The notes under the pieces are model-generated. The model saw only the letters and a list, made by a program, of their open reading frames with translations. It did not search any database and was not told the DNA's origin. Source: Ignavibacteriaceae bacterium (lineage in GTDB: Bacteria > Bacteroidota > Ignavibacteria > Ignavibacteriales > Ignavibacteriaceae). From it: a DNA stretch of 22,372 bases. The position numbers and the translations under genes were made by a program. Shown in pieces: positions 15,410 through 22,372 of this stretch (positions are counted from its first letter, which is position 1; each line of letters begins with the position of its first letter). The stretch is taken from NCBI GenBank assembly GCA_023231105.1, contig JALNWB010000055.1, positions 1 to 22,372 on the forward strand. Reading direction: 5' to 3'.

Positions 15410-15814
15410 ATGGACATGCGCAGAAGTTTTATCGTAATAATTGGTTTAATCTTTTTCATAAGCGGTTGTAAAACAACGGTTACCAACAGTGTTACTTTTA
15501 ATAGTGTCGCAATGGAAAATATTATTATCAATTTTATGGGAGAAACAATTACCGTTGTTCCTAACAGTTCTAAAACAGTCAGGAATATCCCTAAGGGAAC
15601 TTATACTTACTCAACAACGTACACTATTCCTTCGGGAGTACAAACTTCTTCCGTAAACGGCGCAGTTAGCGGCTCGGTTGTAATGAATGCAGACACAAGA
15701 ATAACTGTGCTCTATTCCAGTGCAATTCTAGGAACCGGCACAACACTAAGCTATGTTCTTAGTGCAACGATTTCTTCAAATGATAAAGTAACAACCCCCA
15801 CCGGAGGTATTTAG
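15410..15814 (+). CDS. Small orphan lipoprotein of unknown function
   Basis: I do not recognise the family. The 134-residue product has a lipoprotein signal peptide: RR near the start, a hydrophobic core (about 7-16) and the lipobox ISGC with Cys20 as the lipidated residue. The mature part is Ser/Thr/Val-rich with alternating hydrophobic residues (for example ENIIINFMGETITVV and SGSVVMNADTRITVLYSS), which suggests a small beta-sandwich outside the cytoplasm. No enzyme motif is present. An AAAGG Shine-Dalgarno site lies about eight bases before ATG 15410; the ATG two codons later is an alternative. It has no partner on its strand: the phosphatase remnant is divergent upstream, and dnaN starts 102 bases downstream. 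Confidence 0.75.
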   Translation: MDMRRSFIVIIGLIFFISGCKTTVTNSVTFNSVAMENIIINFMGETITVVPNSSKTVRNIPKGTYTYSTTYTIPSGVQTSSVNGAVSGSVVMNADTRITVLYSSAILGTGTTLSYVLSATISSNDKVTTPTGGI

Positions 15815-15865
15815 CTTCCTTATCTTTCTTGTTCAAAAAAGATTAGAAATACTCGTTTTTTTAAA

Positions 15866-15895
15866 TTGAGTTTCCCTCATTTTTTATTAAATTTC
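15866..15895 (+). promoter_or_regulatory. Candidate Bacteroidota-type promoter of dnaN
   Basis: TTG (15866-15868), a 19-base spacer and TAAATTTC (15888-15895) match the Bacteroidota -33/-7 pattern (TTTG and TAnnTTTG) with one mismatch in the -7 element. The site is about 20 bases before the dnaN start. I saw no DnaA box in this 102-base gap. Confidence 0.3.
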
Positions 15896-15906
15896 AGTGT
15901 CTAAAT

Positions 15907-15910
15907 GGAG
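15907..15910 (+). promoter_or_regulatory. Shine-Dalgarno site that decides the dnaN start
   Basis: GGAG lies six bases before ATG 15917. It argues for this ATG and against the in-frame ATG at 15905, which overlaps the site and would add only four residues (MEII). Confidence 0.7.
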
Positions 15911-15916
15911 ATAATT

Positions 15917-17026
15917 ATGAATTTTAAAATCAACAGCAAACAATTAGAAAAACTGTTAGCCAAAGTCTTTCCGGCAATCCCGGCAAGAACTACTATGTCT
16001 GTTTTAGAAAACTTCCTCTTTGAAATTGAAGATGGGGTTTTAACGGTTTCCGCAACTGATTTAGAGATAGCTCTTCGCACTTCTCTTAATGTAGATGCGA
16101 ATGAGAATCTTGCAATGGTTGTGCCGGCAAAGCTGTTGTTTGATGTTGTAAAGTCTCTCGGCGATACGATGATAAGCTTTACTACGGAATCAAATCAAAA
16201 AATGAAACTGACAACCGAAAACGGACAATATGCAATCGGTTATGCCTCTGCAGAAGAATTTCCAAAACTTCCGGTCATTCAAAAAGATAAATCGCTTACT
16301 CTAAGCGGGAAAACATTAAAAAAAGCAATTGATAAAACATCGTTTGCAATAAGCAAAGAAGCTATGCGCCCGGCTATGATGGGAGCCTTGTTGGAATGTA
16401 CGGAAAACGGATTAACCTTTGTTGCCACCGATGGACACCGCCTGGTAAAATTTATTGATCAAAAAGTTACTTTTCCGGAACATGAAAATTATATCCTTCC
16501 AGAACGCGCAGTGGGTGTGCTTGGAAAATTAGTGAACGATAACGACTTGACGCTCTATCTTAGCGAAACGCATCTTTCTTTTGTAATGGATGATGTTGAA
16601 TTTAGTTCACGGCTCATCGCACAAAAATATCCCGATTACACCAGCGTTATTCCAATTGAAAATGAAAATATTTTGAAACTCCGCAGAAGCGATTTACACG
16701 CGGCAATAAAAAGAATGCTTCTCTTCTCAACTTCTAATTATCAACAAGTAAAATTTTCTATTTCCGCATCATTGTTGGAAGTTTCTTCGGAAGATATTGA
16801 CAAAGGTTCAAGCGCAAAAGAAACTATCGCATGCACTTATACCGGTGAACCGATGGATATTGGGTTTAACACCGCTTACGCCAACGATATTCTTATGCAC
16901 CTTGATGAAGGCGAAATTCAATTTAAACTTCATTCGCCAACTAAAGCCTGTGTAATTGAGCCTGTTGAAAAAACAGAGCAAGAAGAATTGTTAATGCTGT
17001 TGATGCCGGTCCGGTTAAATAGTTAA
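15917..17026 (+). CDS. dnaN: DNA polymerase III beta subunit (sliding clamp)
   Basis: Forms the ring-shaped dimer that tethers DNA polymerase III to DNA and recruits repair and mismatch enzymes. The 369-residue length from ATG 15917 is normal. Typical features are the N-terminal MNFKINSKQLEKLLAKV, the AIPARTTMSVLENFLFE block, FVATDGHRLVKF in the middle domain and the C-terminal LLMLLMPVRLNS, which contributes to the protein-binding cleft. recF starts one base after the stop codon, so dnaN and recF are probably co-translated. dnaA, often directly upstream, is not here. Confidence 0.97.
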   Translation: MNFKINSKQLEKLLAKVFPAIPARTTMSVLENFLFEIEDGVLTVSATDLEIALRTSLNVDANENLAMVVPAKLLFDVVKSLGDTMISFTTESNQKMKLTTENGQYAIGYASAEEFPKLPVIQKDKSLTLSGKTLKKAIDKTSFAISKEAMRPAMMGALLECTENGLTFVATDGHRLVKFIDQKVTFPEHENYILPERAVGVLGKLVNDNDLTLYLSETHLSFVMDDVEFSSRLIAQKYPDYTSVIPIENENILKLRRSDLHAAIKRMLLFSTSNYQQVKFSISASLLEVSSEDIDKGSSAKETIACTYTGEPMDIGFNTAYANDILMHLDEGEIQFKLHSPTKACVIEPVEKTEQEELLMLLMPVRLNS

Positions 17027-17027
17027 T

Positions 17028-18146
17028 ATGGTATTGCAATCTCTTCAGTTAAAAAATTATAGAATACATTCGGACTCTTTTCTTACTTTTTCAGACGGAA
17101 TAAATTTTATCGTCGGAGAAAACGGTCAAGGGAAAACAACAATTTTAGAAGCAATTTATTCATTGTGCACAACAAAAAACTTTAAAGCCTCCTCAGATCA
17201 AGAGCTCTTGCAATTTTCTGCAACGGAGTGTGAAGTGACCGGAACATTTCAAGAATATACTTCCGACATTGTCCGCATTTATTATTCTGCCTCCGAGAAC
17301 AAGAGGGCTTTTTTAGTAAACGGAAAACAAATTTACCGCCCTTCGGAAATAATCGGAAAGTTCCCGATAGTTTTGCTTACGCCTGAAGATCATCAATTAA
17401 CGCAAGGCGCTCCTGCAGACCGTAGAAAGTTTGTCGATGCAATTCTTTCACAGTCTAATCCGCTTTACATGGAAACGCTGCTTGATTATTCTAAAACGTT
17501 GAAGCATCGTTCCTTTCTTCTGAATAAAATGAAAGAAGATTTTCGCTCGGTAGGTTTTGATGAACTGGAAGCGTGGAATACAAAAATGGTTACTGCGGGA
17601 AGCAGTTTAATTGCATACAGGAAAAAGTTTTTAACTTTGTTTAACACTTATTTATTGCATGCATTCTCTTCTATTTTAAATGACGAAGAACTTCCTTTAA
17701 TCGAATATCAAACGACCATTGCAAACGGAGAAACCGATTTAGAGGGGAAATTTTTCGAGCAATTAGCAAAAAGAAAAGATGAAGAAATTAGAAGAGGGGC
17801 AAATCTCGTTGGACCTCACCGCGATGATTTTATTTTTTCGATTAATGGAAAAGCGTTAAAAGTTTTTGGGTCGCAAGGACAGCATAAAACTTTTCAAGTT
17901 GCGCTGCGGTTCGCACAATTTTTTTACATGAAAGATATTCTTGGAAGAATCCCGATCTTTTTACTTGATGATGCCTTCGGCGAACTCGACGCAAAAAGAG
18001 CGGCGCACATCAGCGATTATATTCGTAACGTGGGGCAGGCGTTTATAACCGCAACCGATTTGGCAAATCTTTCTTCTTTTTTACGCAGCGGAAACGATAA
18101 AGTGATTGAAATTTCAAACGGGCAGGTTTCTTATGCGCAGCCATAA
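17028..18146 (+). CDS. recF: DNA replication and repair protein RecF
   Basis: SMC-like ATPase that helps load RecA at single-strand gaps through RecFOR. The 372-residue protein has all expected motifs: the N-terminal LQLKNYRIH, Walker A GENGQGKT (30-37), the ABC signature region GSQGQHKTFQVALRFAQ and Walker B IFLLDDAFGELD followed by a D-loop. ATG 17028 follows the dnaN stop by one base, and the 3' end overlaps the DUF721 gene by 14 bases. Confidence 0.97.
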   Translation: MVLQSLQLKNYRIHSDSFLTFSDGINFIVGENGQGKTTILEAIYSLCTTKNFKASSDQELLQFSATECEVTGTFQEYTSDIVRIYYSASENKRAFLVNGKQIYRPSEIIGKFPIVLLTPEDHQLTQGAPADRRKFVDAILSQSNPLYMETLLDYSKTLKHRSFLLNKMKEDFRSVGFDELEAWNTKMVTAGSSLIAYRKKFLTLFNTYLLHAFSSILNDEELPLIEYQTTIANGETDLEGKFFEQLAKRKDEEIRRGANLVGPHRDDFIFSINGKALKVFGSQGQHKTFQVALRFAQFFYMKDILGRIPIFLLDDAFGELDAKRAAHISDYIRNVGQAFITATDLANLSSFLRSGNDKVIEISNGQVSYAQP

Positions 18147-18423
18147 GGTAAAAAGTCTTGCAGAACTTCTTGCAAGCGAGCCGGGTCTGCGAAAGATAAA
18201 TGCTTTTATTAAAGAGAATGAAGTGATTGAAAAATTTTACGAGATATTTCCTGCATTTGAAAAAATTGCGGAACCTCAAAAAGTTGAAAGGAAAATTCTT
18301 TTGTTGAAAGTTGAAAATCCTGCATGGCGGAATGAACTCTTTCTTCAAAAAGAAAAATTGGTTGAAAAAATAAATGAGTTCTTCGGAGAAAAAAGAATAA
18401 ACTATTTAAAACTTATCGGATAA
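18133..18423 (+). CDS. DUF721 protein, probable DciA-family replicative helicase loader
   Basis: A 96-residue protein of the DUF721/DciA family. The conserved core is LLLKVENPAWRNELFLQKEKLVEKIN (about 57-82), with the family's invariant Trp. DciA is the ancestral loader of the DnaB helicase at the origin in bacteria that lack DnaC or DnaI; whether this short version loads helicase is inferred. I start it at ATG 18133, which overlaps recF by 14 bases; the frame extends upstream to a TTG at 18106, but those residues do not resemble the family. Position between recF and gyrB is common for this family. gyrB begins 68 bases downstream. Confidence 0.85.
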   Translation: MRSHKVKSLAELLASEPGLRKINAFIKENEVIEKFYEIFPAFEKIAEPQKVERKILLLKVENPAWRNELFLQKEKLVEKINEFFGEKRINYLKLIG

Positions 18424-18491
18424 ACCGACAGTTGGTATCACGATCACGAAGATGCCAAAACAAAAATTGAAATAAATACCTGGGAAAATAA

Positions 18492-20471
18492 ATGGCTAAC
18501 GGAACAGAAAAAATTGAAGAATACAGTGCAAAAAATATCAACGTACTTAAGGGACTCGAAGCCGTACGCATGCGTCCCGCGATGTACATTGGCGACGTCG
18601 GACAACGCGGTCTGCATCATCTTATCAACGAAGTAGTTGACAATAGTATTGATGAAGCGCTCGCCGGATACTGCGATACAATTAAAGTTACAATCAACAA
18701 AGATGAAACCGTAACCGTTGAAGATAACGGGCGCGGCATTCCGGTGGATATGCATCCCGAAGAAAAAATATCCGCACTTGAAGTAGTAATGACGGTCTTG
18801 CATGCAGGTGGAAAATTCGACCATGATTCCTACAAGGTTTCCGGCGGTTTACACGGTGTAGGTGTTTCCGTTGTTAATGCGCTTTCCGAAACGTTAAAAG
18901 TTGAAGTGAAACGAAACGGGAAAGTTTACCGGCAGGAATATGACCGCGGCGTTCCCCGTTATACGGTAAAAGAAGTCGGCTCGGCAAAGAAAAATGAAAC
19001 CGGCACAACCACTACGTTTAGACCCGACAAGCAAATCTTTAAAGTAACAAAATTTAAATTTGATACCGTTGCCGAAAGAATGCGCGAACTTGCCTATCTA
19101 AACAAAACCATCACCATTATGGTTAAAGATGAAATAGAAGGAGAAGATGAAACCTATCATTTTAAGGGCGGCTTAATAGAATTCGTAAAATATCTTGATG
19201 CAACCCGCGAAGCGTTTCACAAAACAGTTTATATCGAAGGAGAAAAAGACGGAACTCCGATTGAAGTTGCCTTTCAATATAACAGCGGTTACGCGGAGAA
19301 TCTTTTCTCCTACGTTAACAACATAAACACCCACGAAGGCGGAACACATCTTGTCGGTTTTAAAACCGCTCTTACAAGAACGCTGAACAACTATGCGGCA
19401 AAAAACGGATTAATCAAAAATGATAAAATTCAACTTACCGGGGATGACTTTCGCGAAGGATTAACCGGAGTGCTTTCCGTTAAAGTTCAAGAGCCGCAGT
19501 TTGAGGGACAAACAAAAACCAAACTCGGAAATAGCGAAACAAAATCAGCAGTTGAAACACTCGTTGGTGAAAAGCTTTCAGAATATTTGGAAGAGAATCC
19601 TTCCGTCGGTAAAAAAATTATTGAGAAATGTACGCGTGCCGCAGAAGCCCGCGAAGCAGCACGCAAAGCCCGCGAACTTGCGCGAAGAAAAAATGCGCTT
19701 GACGGTTTTGGACTTCCCGGCAAACTCGCCGATTGTTCAATCACCGATCCGGAACATTGCGAAATGTACATCGTTGAAGGTGACTCGGCAGGAGGTTCTG
19801 CAAAGCAAGGACGTAATAGAAGATTTCAAGCGATCCTTCCGTTGCGCGGAAAAATTTTGAACGTTGAAAAAGCCAACATGAATAAAATTTTAGAGAACAA
19901 CGAAATCAAAGCGATGATCTCCGCGATCGGTGCAGGCTGGGGGGTTGATTTCGATGCGTTAAAATCACGTTACGGTAAAATTATTCTTATGACCGATGCG
20001 GACGTTGACGGCGCACATATTAAAACGCTTCTGTTAACTTTCTTTTATCGTCATATGAAAGACCTTATTACGAACGGAAATATTTTTATCGCGCAGCCGC
20101 CTCTTTACAAAATTAAAAAAGGAAAAGAAGAATATTATGCATACGACGATGCTGAAAGAGATGAAATATTAAAAAGATTTAAAGGAAACGGGAAAGAAGT
20201 TGTTGAAGATGCAGAAGAAGAAACCGGCGAAACAGAAGTTATTACTTCAAGAAAAATTGTTGTCTCCCGTTACAAAGGTTTGGGTGAAATGAATCCCGAA
20301 CAACTATGGTCAACAACCATGAATCCCGAAACGCGCACGGTTTTACAAGTTTCGCTTGAAAGCGCCGCTACCGCTGATAAAATTTTCGAAACACTTATGG
20401 GCGACGCTGTTGAACCGCGACGCGCCTTTATTGAAAAACATGCTAAGTACGTAAGAAACCTGGATATATAA
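18492..20471 (+). CDS. gyrB: DNA gyrase subunit B
   Basis: ATPase subunit of gyrase, which introduces negative supercoils. The 659-residue protein is the short form, without the large insert of E. coli GyrB. The GHKL ATPase part has Glu47 (general base) in NEVVDNSIDEALAG, EDNGRGIP with Asp78, and the GGLHGVGVSVVNAL lid motif. The transducer domain follows, then the TOPRIM domain with Glu429 in VEGDSAGGSAKQGRNR, the PLRGKILNVEKA motif and the DADVDGAH metal site (Asp502, Asp504, Asp506). The C-terminus YKGLGEMNPEQLW and the final VRNLDI are standard. A 68-base leader after DUF721 shows no obvious operator, and the Shine-Dalgarno site is weak. gyrA follows after 57 bases. Confidence 0.98.
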   Translation: MANGTEKIEEYSAKNINVLKGLEAVRMRPAMYIGDVGQRGLHHLINEVVDNSIDEALAGYCDTIKVTINKDETVTVEDNGRGIPVDMHPEEKISALEVVMTVLHAGGKFDHDSYKVSGGLHGVGVSVVNALSETLKVEVKRNGKVYRQEYDRGVPRYTVKEVGSAKKNETGTTTTFRPDKQIFKVTKFKFDTVAERMRELAYLNKTITIMVKDEIEGEDETYHFKGGLIEFVKYLDATREAFHKTVYIEGEKDGTPIEVAFQYNSGYAENLFSYVNNINTHEGGTHLVGFKTALTRTLNNYAAKNGLIKNDKIQLTGDDFREGLTGVLSVKVQEPQFEGQTKTKLGNSETKSAVETLVGEKLSEYLEENPSVGKKIIEKCTRAAEAREAARKARELARRKNALDGFGLPGKLADCSITDPEHCEMYIVEGDSAGGSAKQGRNRRFQAILPLRGKILNVEKANMNKILENNEIKAMISAIGAGWGVDFDALKSRYGKIILMTDADVDGAHIKTLLLTFFYRHMKDLITNGNIFIAQPPLYKIKKGKEEYYAYDDAERDEILKRFKGNGKEVVEDAEEETGETEVITSRKIVVSRYKGLGEMNPEQLWSTTMNPETRTVLQVSLESAATADKIFETLMGDAVEPRRAFIEKHAKYVRNLDI

Positions 20472-20528
20472 TTCATTTAAAAATAGATTTAAATAAAAAA
20501 CAGTTTTTAATAAAAATTTAGATACACA

Positions 20529-22372
20529 ATGGCAAACCTTTTTGAAAAAGTACTTCCTGTCTCTTTAGAAGAAGAGATGAAATCCTCATACATCGATTAT
20601 TCGATGTCCGTTATCGTTTCAAGGGCGCTCCCTGATGTTCGTGACGGACTGAAACCTGTTCACCGCCGCGTACTTTTCGGAATGCACGAACTCGGAATGG
20701 CGCATAATAAAGCGTATAAAAAGTCAGCGAGAATCGTGGGTGAAGTGCTTGGTAAATACCATCCGCACGGCGATACTGCAGTTTATGATTCAATGGTAAG
20801 AATGGTGCAAGAGTTTTCCCTCCGCTATCCTTTGGTTGATGGACAAGGGAACTTCGGTTCTGTTGACGGCGACTCACCTGCGGCTATGCGTTACACCGAA
20901 GCGCGTCTTGCAAGAATTGCGGATGAAATGCTTCGCGATCTTGATAAAAACACTGTTAAATTTTCAGCTAACTTTGACGACACTCTTCAAGAACCAACAG
21001 TAATGCCTTCTTATCTTCCTAATCTTTTAGTGAACGGTTCAAGCGGAATAGCCGTCGGTATGGCAACAAATATTCCTCCGCATAATTTAAATGAAGTTAT
21101 TGACGGCTTGGTTGCAATGATCAAAAATCCCGACATCACCAACGAAAAATTGATGAAATTTGTTACCGCACCGGATTTTCCAACTGGCGGAATTATCTAC
21201 GGTTATCAAGGTGTAAAAGATGCATTCACAACCGGAAGAGGCAAAATTATTGTTCGTGCCAAAGCGAATGTTGAAACGCAAAAAAGCGGTAAAGAAAGTA
21301 TCATCGTTACCGAACTTCCGTACCAGGTAAACAAAGCAACGCTTCAAGAAAAAATTGCAGAACTTGTCCGCGATGAAAAAATTAAAGATATTTCAGCGAT
21401 CCGCGATGAATCCGACCGTGACGGTATGCGCCTTGTTATTGAATTAAAACGGGATGCAACTCCTGCGGTGGTGCTGAATAATCTTTTTAAACATACTTCC
21501 ATGCAGGTAACGTTCGGCGTAATTATGTTAGCGCTTGTAAACGGCGTACCGAAAGTTCTTACGTTAAGAGAAACGATGTTTCATTTCTTGAATCACCGGA
21601 TGGATGTTTTGATCCGGAGAACACAATATGAACTTGACGCAGCGGAACGCCGCGCCCATATTTTGGAAGGCTACATCATTGCTCTTGATAACATTGATGA
21701 AGTGATCGAGACGATCAAAAAATCGCGCGATGTTGAAACCGCAAAAAATAATTTGATGAAGAAGTTCAAACTTTCCGAAATTCAAGCCAAAGCAATTCTC
21801 GATATGCGGTTGCAGCGCTTAACCGGACTTGAACGCAAAAAAATTGAAGACGAATACAAAGAAACAATCAAGTTGATTGAAAAATTAAAAGGCATTTTAA
21901 GCAGCGAAGAAAAAAGGTTTCTCATAATTAAAGATGAACTTCTCATTCTCAAAGAAAAATTTGGCGATGAACGCAGAACGGAAATCATTTACGACTACAC
22001 GGAATTTTCTTTGGAAGATACTATCGCCGAAGAAGATGTTGTTGTAACAATTTCTCACAAAGGATTTATTAAACGCTTCCCCGTAAGCGGTTACCGCAAG
22101 CAAGGACGCGGCGGCAAAGGCGTGCACGGCGCTGAAGCTAAAGATGAAGATTTTATCGAACACATGTTCGTAGCTTCGACACATCAATATATTTTATTCT
22201 TTACCGATAAAGGAAAATGTTATTGGTTGAAAGTTCACGAAGTTCCCGAAGGTGGCAGAGCAACGCGCGGGCGTTCAATCTTGAACTTAATTGAAAAAGA
22301 AAAAGATGAAGACATAACCGCGTTTGTAAATGTTAAAGAATTTAAAGATGATCAATATCTGATAATGGCAAC
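20529..22372 (+). CDS. gyrA: DNA gyrase subunit A, 5' part (cut by window end)
   Basis: Cleavage and reunion subunit of gyrase. The frame is open from ATG 20529 to the window end, giving 614 codons plus two bases of an expected 800-850. The first half carries the winged-helix domain with the quinolone region HPHGDTAVYDSMVRM, where Thr83 and Asp87 take the E. coli Ser83 and Asp87 positions, and the catalytic Tyr122 in AAMRYTEARL. The tower and coiled-coil follow, including LDMRLQRLTGLE. The C-terminal pinwheel begins with the GyrA-box QGRGGKG (525-531), which marks gyrase rather than topoisomerase IV. It lies 57 bases after gyrB. The AT-rich gap between them holds no clear terminator, so an operon is likely. 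Confidence 0.98.
   Translation, partial: MANLFEKVLPVSLEEEMKSSYIDYSMSVIVSRALPDVRDGLKPVHRRVLFGMHELGMAHNKAYKKSARIVGEVLGKYHPHGDTAVYDSMVRMVQEFSLRYPLVDGQGNFGSVDGDSPAAMRYTEARLARIADEMLRDLDKNTVKFSANFDDTLQEPTVMPSYLPNLLVNGSSGIAVGMATNIPPHNLNEVIDGLVAMIKNPDITNEKLMKFVTAPDFPTGGIIYGYQGVKDAFTTGRGKIIVRAKANVETQKSGKESIIVTELPYQVNKATLQEKIAELVRDEKIKDISAIRDESDRDGMRLVIELKRDATPAVVLNNLFKHTSMQVTFGVIMLALVNGVPKVLTLRETMFHFLNHRMDVLIRRTQYELDAAERRAHILEGYIIALDNIDEVIETIKKSRDVETAKNNLMKKFKLSEIQAKAILDMRLQRLTGLERKKIEDEYKETIKLIEKLKGILSSEEKRFLIIKDELLILKEKFGDERRTEIIYDYTEFSLEDTIAEEDVVVTISHKGFIKRFPVSGYRKQGRGGKGVHGAEAKDEDFIEHMFVASTHQYILFFTDKGKCYWLKVHEVPEGGRATRGRSILNLIEKEKDEDITAFVNVKEFKDDQYLIMA

Noticed and set aside
18106..18132. Upstream TTG start of the DUF721 gene
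   Set aside because: The added nine residues do not resemble the family, and ATG 18133 gives a normal N-terminus.
20775..20777. Thr83 in GyrA as a quinolone-resistance mutation
   Set aside because: Thr at this position is native in many bacteria, such as Pseudomonas aeruginosa, and Asp87 is kept, so no acquired resistance can be claimed.

Overview
The window is an AT-rich, gene-dense stretch of a bacterial chromosome. The gene content and protein style point to the Ignavibacteria or a nearby branch of the Bacteroidota/Chlorobiota. This assignment is an inference: it rests on the YcbZ/LonH-type Lon relative, the recF-DUF721-gyrB-gyrA order, the mix of weak and strong Shine-Dalgarno sites, and two candidate promoters of the Bacteroidota kind. 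I see no rRNA, tRNA, CRISPR array, insertion sequence or phage gene. The whole reads as core genome with a few lineage-specific genes.

Layout. Bases 1-3899 (plus strand) carry the 3' end of a Lon-related protease gene, pyruvate kinase, arginase and an unrecognised six-helix membrane protein. Bases 3902-12885 (minus strand) carry, in transcription order, a cNMP-GAF-GHKL sensor kinase homologue, miaA, a family 2 glycosyltransferase, an isoprenylcysteine methyltransferase-like membrane enzyme, an N-acetylmuramoyl-L-alanine amidase, a membrane-anchored c-type cytochrome, an ECF sigma factor and its RskA-like membrane anti-sigma factor. Bases 12918-15057 (plus) carry an AlkA-type DNA glycosylase, a second ECF sigma factor with a small zinc-finger anti-sigma factor, an FmdB-type zinc ribbon protein and an exported rhodanese. 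Bases 15063-15306 (minus) look like the two ends of a mostly deleted membrane PP2C/SpoIIE phosphatase gene. A small orphan lipoprotein follows. Bases 15917-22372 (plus) hold dnaN, recF, a DciA-like DUF721 gene, gyrB and the first 614 codons of gyrA. This is the classic replication cluster, but dnaA is not upstream of dnaN here.

Function. The right-hand block supplies the sliding clamp, RecF repair protein, a probable helicase-loader-family protein and DNA gyrase. The middle holds two separate extracytoplasmic-function regulatory pairs, one with a transmembrane anti-sigma factor and one with a soluble zinc-binding one, next to cell-envelope genes (amidase, glycosyltransferase, methyltransferase, cytochrome c). 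The left block is central carbon and nitrogen metabolism.

The most interesting points are: a histidine-kinase homologue whose phospho-acceptor histidine is a serine although its ATP-binding motifs are intact; the phosphatase remnant with both ends joined; an anti-sigma factor with a roughly 190-residue low-complexity linker; and the absence of dnaA from its usual place. I did not find a clearly new multi-gene system.
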